NCBI GenBank assembly: GCA_026168455.1
Contig: CM047425.1
Span: 27,149,058 to 27,213,057 of the forward strand
Source of the DNA: Theocolax elegans
Taxonomy: Eukaryota; Arthropoda; Insecta; Hymenoptera; Cerocephalidae
Reading direction: 5' to 3'
DNA length: 64,000 bases
Both the position numbers and the translations under genes were made by a program. The notes beneath the pieces were generated by a model that saw nothing but the letters and a program-made list of their open reading frames with translations, was not told the DNA's origin and made no database searches. Below, piece after piece: positions 55,490 to 64,000 of this stretch; the first letter of the stretch is position 1, and each line of letters opens with the position of its first letter.

Positions 55490-55690
55490 TCTAAAAAAAT
55501 ATTTCTTACTGAAGACGATGTCCGCGTACCCCAGGATGAACCCCAGGACAAATGGACGTCGTCTGCGGAGATGCGCGGTCACCAAAACGCAATAAGTTGA
55601 GAAGTATATTTCTTCCTGGAGACGATGTCTTGGTACCCTAGAATAACCACCCAGGATGAATGAATATCGTCTACGGAGGTGCAATTATAA
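55490..55690. repeat. two direct repeats with internal hairpins
   Basis: Units starting at AATATTTCTTACTGAAGACG (about 55498) and GTATATTTCTTCCTGGAGAC (about 55603) share GACGATGTC, GTACCC and CAGGATGAA, then end in (A)TCGTCT-CGGAG. The GACGAT...CGTC ends of each unit can pair. Confidence 0.55.
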
Positions 55691-55699
55691 GTATATAAA

Positions 55700-56260
55700 T
55701 CATTTACACTTAATTTATCTTCCCAAATTTCATCTATTATATGATACAGATAATATATTGTTCAGGAATATTTATTATATTATTACCTATTTTAAATTTT
55801 GTAAATTTTATAAAAGTAGTTTTTTTTTAATCTTTTCCACAATCTACTACTTTTGACATATGTTTTAGGATTTGAATTCTGTTTCCGTAATGAGCTATTA
55901 GAAGCGTTATCCAATACTGTTTGACATTATGTCATAAATCTTAAAAAAATATATTTATAACTTCTAAGCATACTTTGAAATCATTGACAGTTTATTAATA
56001 AAAATAAGTACAACTTTTTCTACCAAGAAATTATACCAAATTTTGATTTTGAAGAAATATTGCACGTTGATCGTTTATTTGAATTAAATAATCATTTAAA
56101 TGTCAAATATTTGTCTTTGCCGCCAATTAATGAATTAGCGGCAATACCAGTGCTAGTAAATTTTATGATAACGTAATGTAAATAACATGTTCCACTACCA
56201 CCTAGATCATAAATAAAGAATAAGTTTTCATTATATTATCATCAAGCGCTATCAAAAACC
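55700..56260 (-). pseudogene. second, more decayed copy of the Helitron helicase segment
   Basis: Collinear with 55000-55460: both contain TTTGAAGAAATATTGCA..GTTGAT, GACATTATG(TCATAA)-like and CAATACCAGT blocks in the same order and orientation. The minus-strand text around 55860-55930 still shows NRIQILK. Stops in every frame. Confidence 0.5.
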
Positions 56261-56480
56261 TAATTAAAAAAATATATTTCTACTTAGGGATGATATTGGG
56301 TAGATATTGGGTAGATCTCTAGTATTTTCAAACATTCTTAGCTGTAAGCTGACTTACGGTTTTGCATATAACGATCTAGTTTTTACGGAATTTAGGAAAA
56401 TTATAGACGAAAGTATAGTTCCAACCAAATTGGGTACATGTACGGGTACCGCATAACCTTAAATACTGATTACTCTTTAC
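56261..56480. other. downstream intron of the Ig exon
   Basis: Non-coding sequence on the 3' side of the minus-strand exon. No further exon was recognised. Confidence 0.35.
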
Positions 56481-56750
56481 CTTGTACATGTAATTGTGCT
56501 GTATCTTCACCAATACCGGTACGCGTTCTTACAATGCATTTATATTCAGCTGCGTCTTCTATATTCGTAGACGGTATTCTTAAAATGTCCTCCGTAAAAG
56601 TTGCGTTTGAATTTATTTTTCCATCTAAGCGGGTCCATTGCACTATTGATTGAGATGGATTAGTTGTAGCGCATTTGAATTCGGCAGCCTCTCCTTCGAT
56701 AACTTTCAAATATGGTGGAATTATCTGAACCATAGGTTCGAGCTTTGAAT
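56481..56750 (-). CDS. immunoglobulin-domain exon, perlecan-like (host gene exon)
   Basis: An exon of exactly 270 bp on the minus strand. An acceptor TTTAACAG (AG at 56752-56751) precedes it and a donor GTAAAG (from 56480) follows. Both borders are phase 1, the rule for Ig-domain exons. It encodes one complete Ig fold: Cys in EFKCATT, Trp in VQWTRLDG, and EDAAEYKC with the second Cys, ending AQLHV. No stops or shifts. The text VxIxPPYLxVIEGEAAEFxC and the W-x-R-x-DG segment are closest in style to the Ig repeats of perlecan (basement-membrane heparan sulfate proteoglycan; trol in Drosophila). Other cell-surface Ig proteins remain possible. Neighbouring exons lie outside the window or were not found. 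The best candidate for functional host coding sequence here. Confidence 0.75.
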
Positions 56751-57159
56751 CTGTTAAATATATCATTCAAAAGTTTAATATAATTAAATCAAATTTCTTT
56801 AATATTAAATTGGAGAAATATAACTTATTTCTAAAATTATAACCTATTGAATAGTACTCGGATAACTTAAGTTAGTCGATAATATTTTCATAAATTAATA
56901 ATGTAAATTATCAACAAATGTTGTAGTTGTCTTAATACTTTCATGACGTTATAATATGTCAACAACAGAAACGGGAAATTTCTATATTTGACATCGAGCA
57001 ATCTTTGAACTGAAGTCATGACTTTCAAAGAGACCTGACTTGCTTAATTACCGAGATACGAAAATAACGCTTCCATCAACGACTGTAAGCGTCCCGTAAT
57101 GAACAAATGAAAGAGTTTAATGATTTTCGAAACCTTTGCATTTATATATATATATATAT
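56751..57159. other. upstream intron of the Ig exon, AT-rich
   Basis: No exon recognised. A (TA)n tract at about 57143-57159 immediately precedes the putative LTR. Confidence 0.4.
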
Positions 57160-58715
57160 TGTGATGTTGCACTTTTGATTCTTGACGAGTCGTTCCCGTA
57201 GTGCAACATGGCACTGTGGCTTACTACAAATAAATAATAATAACTAAGTAATAATTATTACCCGGTAACACTTTTAATTAATTGGGCGTCAGTTACCGGT
57301 AAAACTAACATCAAGCCGATTCAGGGTCGCGGGCTCCACGTTGCCATCACGGGAAAGATGGCGGAACCACGTTGTAGGAAATTGGATATTTTACTCGGGT
57401 TATAAAATCAATCTCTTCGATTAAACTCAATAATTACCAACACTTTAATTATCATTAATTTTATATACAATAATTACAAATGCTTCTAGAAATCCCGCTG
57501 ATTTATTATTCAATATTTTACATACGCGCAATTCAGTAAATCGTAGCGAAACGCTAAAGAAAATATAATCATAAATTCGGGTTTGATTGACCGCTACCGC
57601 TAATCCTCGTACCGTGTACTAAATCGGTTTAATTGTCGATCTCCGCGCGGCTATTCTAATTTACAATCTCCACGGAACGTCCTATTCTCACACTCTCATA
57701 CCTTGCAATACGCCGTACTTCTTCACTCACCGCAAGTCGAGAACTCTCCTTTTTACGAATCAACTATCTCTTTCTTGACTTAATATCTAACCCTGGTATT
57801 TCGGGTGTCTCTCGCTCCAACTAATCGTTCAATAGCTATCCTATCGCCTCAATACTCTGACTTTCCTTAAATCTCACGGATCTCAAAATGGCTTCTTTGT
57901 TAACTGATTTCCTCTCGACACGTCTTTTCTATACGGCATATTATCCGCTACCGATAGTGGAGCTAGTTGTTCTCCCTTTCCGCTATCATATCCGCCAGAT
58001 CGGTGGCAGTAGACGTACCGATAATCGTCCGTAAGGCCACCTATTTTCCTTCCAATTCCGCGAGTGTACGTTCGCCATTTTATTTTATCCGCTATCTGTA
58101 CATAATCGCCAACGCCTCCACCAATGCACCGGGACAGCTGTCTATCTCTTTTCCTCTTACATGGGTACGCGTGAATATCGGACCGTTCGTAGTCGTTCCC
58201 CCTCTGGCGCACCGCTCTCACCTATACTCGACGTGCGCGTGCAGTATGCGCGCCATCACTCTCTTACTCGACGCACGCGGTCAGCATCTCTCTATCTCTC
58301 TCGGCATCGCGCGCGCACGCGGTGATCGGTGCCGTCGGCAGTTTGCCGATTTTCTTATGGTGTCGCCACGGGACGGTGTATCCGATTAGTATACACGGGC
58401 TACCACGATGTCGTCAGCTGCTTCGTTCGTACCGTTGATACTCGTACGCAGTCTGCCCGGTGCTACGTGTTATTGTTAACCGCCAATCCTTCCCGTGTAT
58501 CCATCATCCTCAACGAACCGAAATATTCCCTATTATTCTCGCATAAACTCTCATTCACGATTTCCCGGTAATGAGAGTGGCTCGGGCAGGTATCTATAAA
58601 CTACCGCAGTCCTAACCTCACCTGTCCCTTCTCTACATCCATCTCTCTCACACCATCTCATCCCTATTACTAAACAAATACTTATTTTCTTAATTAATTA
58701 AGTGAGGCTTGCCTC
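57160..58715 (-). mobile_element. putative solo LTR (~1.55 kb)
   Basis: On the plus strand it begins TGTGATGTTGCAC and ends GGCTTGCCTCA, so both strands show TG...CA ends. It is flanked by AT-rich sequence; a clear target duplication was not seen. On the minus strand a TGACGCCCAATTAATTAA stretch sits near the end, in the same place as GGCGCCCAC in the LTR at 8793-10271, which suggests minus orientation. The inside is GC-rich with pyrimidine runs. ORFs of 80-140 aa on both strands look incidental. Confidence 0.45.
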
Positions 58716-58720
58716 AAAAT

Positions 58721-60224
58721 ATATATATGGGTGGTTCTCTGTGACATCGAAGATGAAAAAAATAAATATTGCTATAACTGTGGGAATATGTTTTAGAGGT
58801 ATCCAGTAGTTCTCCTGAATTTTTTCAGATTTTTTCTGGGCCATTATTTTAAGTTACAGAGAGTCAAAGTTGACATTTTAGCACTTTTTTGCATTATATG
58901 CCCATTTTCATGAATTTTTAGCTCCCAGGGGATGCATTTTTCACTAAAAACATAAGTATGACTTTTTTTGTAAAATTTTCCGAACTTTTCATTAAAAATA
59001 CTTTTAAAGACATAAATGTATGCTGTCACACTCTTGTAAGCCATTTAAACCTTAAATAGTGAAAATCAGCAATTCTGCTCCGGACTCTGGTAACCTAATA
59101 CTGTCTAAAAGATGTCTTTTTATAGTCAGAAACTGCCTAAAAATTTCCAGAGTGGGTCTAAATCATTAAGATCACTTATGGTCAAAATATCCGGGAAAAG
59201 TGCCCGAAATATTAATAGAAATGTATATTTGTTGCCTTATAACGATGAATCTATTAGCATGATCATTGCAAAAAAATTTGTGCACTTACCTTGGAGTGGT
59301 AGAAAAGTATCTTCACTTGTTTCAGTATCCATCTAATCCCTTGTAAGCTGCTAAAAATATAAATATTATTATACAAATGTAAAAAATTAATTTTTAAACA
59401 TTTATAATGCTGGATTTTTAGTTCTACATCCCTTACAAGAATTATAATACTAATCTGAAGGATTACTATAAAAGTATCAACATTATTATTATTATTATTC
59501 AGCAATACATTGTTTAGATTTCACAAACTTGTCACTGTCACGTTATCATATTATTCATTATAATTATATATCCCATTTATTTATATATCTTTTGTATTCA
59601 GATTAGTATTATAATTCTTGTAAGGGATGTAAAACTAAAAATTCAGCATTATAAATGTTTAAAAATTAATTTTTTACATTTGTATAATAATATTTGTATT
59701 TTTAGCAGCTTACAGGGGATTAGATGGATACTGAAACAAGTGAAGATACTTTTCTACCACTCCAAGGTAAGTGCACAAATTTTTTTGCAATAATCATGCT
59801 AATAGATTCATCGTTATAAGGCAACAAATATACATTTCTATTAATATTTCGGGCACTTTTCCCGGATATTTTGACCATAAGTGATCTTAATGATTTAGAC
59901 CCACTCTGGAAATTTTTAGGCAGTTTCTGACTATAAAAAGACATCTTTTAGACAGTATTAGGTTACCAGAGTCCGGAGCAGAATTGCTGATTTTCACTAT
60001 TTAAGGTTTAAATGGCTTACAAGAGTGTGACAGCATACATTTATGTGGTATGTAAAAGTGCTAAAATGTCAACTTTGACTCTCTGTAACTTAAAATAATG
60101 GCCCAGAAAAAATCTGAAAAAATTCAGGAGAACTACTGGATACCTCTAAAATATATTCCCACAGTTATAGCAATATTTATTTTTTCCATCTTCGATGTCA
60201 CAGAGAACCACCCATATATATATA
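58721..60224. mobile_element. 1.5-kb near-perfect palindromic element
   Basis: Arms 58721-59460 and 59598-60224 are inverted copies that differ only at a few bases plus a ~145-bp deletion in the right arm. The loop is 59461-59597. Ends are TATATATGGGTGGTTCTCTG and its complement, flanked by TA repeats, suggesting TA target sites. Both arms carry the same 74-aa ORF (59112-59336 plus; 59944-59720 minus), beginning MSFYSQKLPKNFQSG. The ORF is unrecognised and is probably identical only because the arms are. The high identity implies a recent origin or gene conversion. Confidence 0.8.
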
Positions 60225-60957
60225 TATTTTAATTTTCCAGAGTTAATAATATTTAAGGTACTTTGTTATTCTGTAAATAATCAACACCTATCGATTTATA
60301 TCGATATATTTCATAGTACATAGCTAACCTCGACATTAAAAGACTCATATTCCGTTAACTTATAAATATATTGTTCTTATATTATTTTGCATGTGAATTA
60401 AAAACCAAAAATGCGTAGATTGAGGAAAATAAAACTATTAATGTGCAGAGAAAGATTCGCATGTACCGTCGTCTACTGGGATTGTGTATGCTGGCTTGCA
60501 GGTGCCATTTGGAAGTTATTTGAAACCTACAGCATTTAAAGCTAAATACAGTTCAGACTGGACTAAAACACTGATTAAAGCTATAATAGACTAACATTGG
60601 AGAAAAGTGTAAAATTTTGTGATTGATATGTAAAAGTTTATTATTAATAAGGAACCTACAAACAGAGAAAAAAAATTAAGTATGTCTACGAAACTGGCTA
60701 TTGATGAGAAACATATATACCAATCAAAAGACATAAACTGGGTTAAGGGGTCAAGCCTGGGTTAAATGTTCTAAATAAATAAACAATTCTTATTGGAATA
60801 AATTTTTTTTTTTTATTTCCTCTTACAAATTTATTTTTTTTACATAATATATATACATTATACTTTATAGTTATCAATATAAAAAATGTTTATTATGCAT
60901 TTTTAATTCTGGTTATTAAACTTATAATGATATTAAAAAATTGATCAATTTTTGCAG
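60225..60957. other. AT-rich spacer
   Basis: No gene recognised. Around 60440-60560 the composition is more mixed, without a usable ORF. Confidence 0.35.
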
Positions 60958-61269
60958 TTGCCGCAGGATATTGGAGCACTGAATGCATCTTTTAATGTCT
61001 AATAAGTCTTAAAATGTTCATGGAAAATATGTTTACAGACTTATGTTTTTCTTTTTCTGAAAAAAAATTTAATAACAATGTATTAAACATAAAAGTTGAT
61101 AATAATAAGAAAAATAGTGAATGTTATGTACGTATACGTACATAACATTCACCTAAAACTTATCTTTTTGAAAATTGGGCAACATAAGTCTATAGAAATA
61201 TATATTTTAAAAATTTTCCCAAAATTTCAAAGTGATTTATCAACCTGGCTCTGAAATATCCTGCGGCAA
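60958..61269. mobile_element. MITE (312 bp) with TTGCCGCAGGATAT termini and a central palindrome
   Basis: Left end TTGCCGCAGGATAT and right end ATATCCTGCGGCAA are perfect 14-bp inverted repeats. Further inside, CAGACTTATGTTT matches inversely ACATAAGTCTATAG. A perfect 36-bp palindrome, 61117-61152 (half GTGAATGTTATGTACGTA), lies within. Flanks give no clear target duplication. Confidence 0.7.
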
Positions 61270-62464
61270 GTAAGCTAAAATGATAAAAAAAACCATTAAT
61301 GAGATAAATGCATTTAAAGTTTCACTTATTAGATTTAAAGTTTTACTTATTTTATAATTCTAATACCGTATTCTTCAGGTATCATACAATTTATATATAT
61401 ATAATCTTAATAATATATATATTTAATAGGTTTATAATGACTTTTTTCTGGTTTTATTAATATAATACTCAGTTTTTTTTTTTAATATACGCATGTATTA
61501 TCTAAAATAACAGAAAATCAACTTCAAGAATCAGTTTCTTTATAAAAAGAGGAATAAAATTTTTTAAAACTACAAGAATACTTAGCTATTATTGAATATT
61601 AATGCATGATTATATGGATTTTATAAAATATTTTGATAAAAAATCATATACTATATTATATGATTATAATTTTTATTATAAGCATTAAATTTAATTAAAA
61701 ATATGTAAAGAATGCAGTAAAAACAAATACTGTTTGACAGTTGTGTACAATATCTCTTTCTCTCTCTCTCACATGACAAGTCTTCCATAAGATTATTGAT
61801 TTTTCGAATAGCCTTGTCACGTGATAGAGAAAGAGAGAAGCATATATAGTGTTACAGCTGTTAATTCAAGTGTGCACCGCAGCCACACGTTTGTAGTTCA
61901 GTTTTGAGCTATTTATAATATCAAGTAGAATTATATATTATATATTAAATATATATATATATATATAGAGTATCTAAATAAAATAAATAAAAGAAACAAG
62001 TGGTTTATAGATAAGTATTTGCATAACCTTAAATTTATATTTTGTTTATGTCAAGGAATTGATTCTTTGTTTCTCCATTTCAGCATAACCAATGTGTCAA
62101 CACTTAGATATAATACATTATTTGCAGTATACGGATAAAATTATATCAACAAGTGGTTTCTTATGTTCAGTGTATTTGTGCTTAGTGTGATATTATGTGG
62201 TTGAAGCTATTTTATGTGTATTTGTGAAAGTGTTACAAACCTCAATATGCTTTGACATCGCACAAAGCTTTATAAACTTCTCTTAGCTTTATAAAGTCTC
62301 CATCTCCAATATAATTAGCATATTTTATGCCACAAAGTGATTCAGATCTTTGAAACTACAATTCCATCTACTTCCATCTTGCCAGAACTACCAGTGTGGT
62401 TGGCAGAGCAATTAGTTTGATGTAAGTTGTACTATTCTCTATATTCTTCTGTGCGTTCTTCTGG
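61270..62464. other. AT-rich region with a possible core promoter
   Basis: No ORF recognised. An inverted repeat (61752-61780 with 61813-61838; core CTTGTCACGTGATAGAGAAA) precedes the TATA-like CATATATAG at 61841-61849 and an initiator-like TTCAAGTG at about 61865. A donor-like ATGTAAGT lies at about 62420. These signals are compatible with a leader exon but are weak. Confidence 0.25.
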
Positions 62465-62815
62465 TCACAATTCACATGCTCTGCAAATAGACTGCTTTGG
62501 AGAAACGTCAATTCTTTTTTTATTCTCATGCAGTATCAAACTTGCAACAACTTGAAGAGAATTGAATCCTCGCTTCCTCCAAGAACCATCACTTGATACA
62601 CTTATATGGCAATTCTGACTCGTTGAATCATATAATTGCTCGATAGCTGCTTTCATAGACTCTTTACCAACTTTTTTACAAACATTTTCTATCTCTGTAT
62701 TAATAATATCATAATTACTGTGAGAAACTGGACTCGGCAAATCCATATTTCCACAAAAAGTAACTAAATTAGCATGCCCATGACCAAGAGTTCTCATTGT
62801 GTGACTATACGCCAA
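62465..62815 (-). pseudogene. Mutator-like transposase fragment (116 aa)
   Basis: The minus-strand frame contains ISVSSDGSWRKRGFNSLQVV, then DVSPKQSICRACEL. The DGSW-KRG-SL block with the following (S)K..C..C segment is the conserved start of the catalytic region of Mutator-like transposases found in many insect genomes; the Asp is probably the first catalytic residue. The rest of the DDE domain is missing, and upstream the frame runs into a hairpin repeat at ~62836, so this is an isolated piece. Confidence 0.6.
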
Positions 62816-62831
62816 TTTATTTCATAAACAT

Positions 62832-63015
62832 TACTTTTCACCACACGTAGACCGAAAGTACCACATTCCCTCCCGGCACCGAAAAAGGAATGTGTTATTT
62901 TCGGCCTACTGGTGGTGAAAAATAGTATACATCCCACGGCAGGTAAAATGGTCACCCCATAGCACATGTTTGCCACCCTCGCCTTCGGCTCAGGTGCCAA
63001 TTTACATGTGCTATG
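62832..63015. repeat. two adjacent hairpin-forming segments
   Basis: First: TTTTCACCACACGTAGACCG (62833) pairs with CGGCCTACTGGTGGTGAAAA (to about 62923). Inside it CACATTCC pairs with GGAATGTG. Second: ATAGCACATGT (62959) pairs with ACATGTGCTAT (to 63014), with an inner GGCAC...GCC part and the loop CGCCTTCGGCTC. The 68-aa ORF here is a by-product. Confidence 0.6.
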
Positions 63016-64000
63016 GACTGACCAATACTTTACCTCCCTAGGTGTGTAATCAAAAGGCGCGATAGCGCCTGACGCAAGTATAGCGCGAGAGCCATTATAG
63101 ACAGCTAATTTAACCCCTCAGATTTTGTATTCATTATTTTGATTATTACATTAATAATATATGTATAATCGATCAAACCCCACATTCCCTATTTAATTAT
63201 CTTCACTCAACATTAAATTTTGTGTAAATTCATCGACACATACTAGAGAAAAATCAAGTGAAAGAAATTGCTTGTTGATTTCCTTCCCTGTTAAAAAAAT
63301 TCACGCTGATTCAGTACTGATTTCATATTGAAATCAATATGAAATCATCATTGCATCAATATAACATCATCACCGAATCAGAGTAAAATCAGTACTGAAT
63401 CTGCAGTAACTTTTTCCCAAAACGCAGAATTGAATTGGTACAGAATCAGTGCAAAATCAGGATTGAATCAGTACAAAATCGGTATTGAATGTTTACTGAA
63501 TCTGCGATGAATCAGAGTTACACGCAGAGTAATAAAACAATAAAAGTTCATTTATATGTGATTAATAAAAGTGATTAATCACATACCGTAACACGTGTTT
63601 AATCACATGATTTTTTACATGTTAAATAACGTGATTATTTCGTTGTAAATTTCCAAGAGAAAAGTATGTAGTATAATTCTCTAAAAAAAATTAGGTAAAA
63701 ACAAATAAAATCGTCAAAAAAACATAAAATAGATAAAAAAAAGTATTACACATTTTTCTGTTTATGTTAGTTATTCACCCATCCACTTATTAACCGCGGT
63801 CAATGCTGCTTAACTTTCAGGATCAATCATTTCTCAGTATATTCTCAATGCTACATTCACAAACAGTTATACAAAGATAATAAAAACACATTTGTAGACA
63901 TCTCAAAAAGCCCAATTAGAATTTATTTTAATGGTATTAATTTTAATGGAATAAACATATTTTTAAAAATGTGGACAATTTCATACAAGTTAAAATTTTA
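63016..64000. other. AT-rich end region with degenerate AATCAGTAC repeats
   Basis: At 63308-63520 the motif GAATCAGT/AAAATCAG recurs about ten times at irregular spacing, on both strands near its start (TGATTCAGTACTGATTTCAT). At 63560-63590 ATGTGATTAAT and ATTAATCACAT form a hairpin. No gene seen. Confidence 0.45.

Noticed and set aside
57883..58571. ORFs of 80-140 aa in a GC-rich block as host exons
   Set aside because: No splice signals or domains; they overlap on both strands inside a probable LTR.
59112..59944. Two independent genes encoding an identical 74-aa protein
   Set aside because: They are the two arms of one palindrome, so identity is not evidence of selection.

Overview
The window looks like repeat-rich eukaryotic (animal) DNA. 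The evidence is AT-rich spacer, spliced exons, LTR and non-LTR retrotransposons, a Polinton/Maverick remnant, MITEs, a long satellite and microsatellites. The mix of elements fits an insect, possibly an ant or other hymenopteran, but no marker in the window proves the species. One 100-N assembly gap lies at 30395-30494.

Layout. 1-5.4 kb: an AT-rich segment bounded by ~200 bp inverted repeats (161-375 and 5150-5379). It holds a TATA promoter and a small multi-exon gene (exons 3700-4977) whose duplicated phase-1 exons encode acidic tails with SUMO-interacting-type motifs. 5.6-12.8 kb: a decayed Polinton (protein-primed DNA polymerase B, packaging ATPase, small pX-like protein, conserved virion-type protein). 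Its polymerase is split by a solo LTR (8793-10271) with a 4-bp target duplication, and its right end is cut by satellite DNA. 12.76-20.87 kb: a satellite of ~347-bp monomers with a 10-monomer (~3.46 kb) higher-order repeat. 21.13-29.72 kb: a nearly complete Gypsy LTR retrotransposon (5' LTR, PBS, gag, canonical -1 slippery site, broken pol, AT-hook tail, polypurine tract, truncated 3' LTR). 29.7-32.3 kb: AT-rich DNA with the gap, a gag scrap, mini- and microsatellites, and a TIMMDC1-like relic on the minus strand.

32.3-42.7 kb: two minus-strand LINEs. One has a CCHC ORF1 plus endonuclease, RT and RNase H; the other has a PHD-finger ORF1 plus endonuclease. A 3' LINE/SINE tail and a 1.4-kb CT-rich array separate them. 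42.8-54.2 kb: two copies of a GC-patchy dispersed repeat, a very old Gypsy pseudogene, a piggyBac-type MITE, two tRNA-like segments, and a 2.5-kb foldback element built of ~28-bp subrepeats and carrying a nested 1.38-kb insertion. 54.2-64 kb: Helitron helicase relics, one clean immunoglobulin-domain exon on the minus strand (perlecan-like, probably part of a real host gene), a putative solo LTR, a 1.5-kb near-perfect palindrome carrying the same 74-aa ORF in both arms, further MITEs, and a Mutator-like transposase fragment.

Most coding capacity is transposon-derived and broken. Likely functional coding sequence is limited to the Ig exon and possibly the spliced SUMO-motif gene. Copies within the satellite differ mostly by single-base homopolymer indels, so some frameshifts elsewhere may be sequencing errors.
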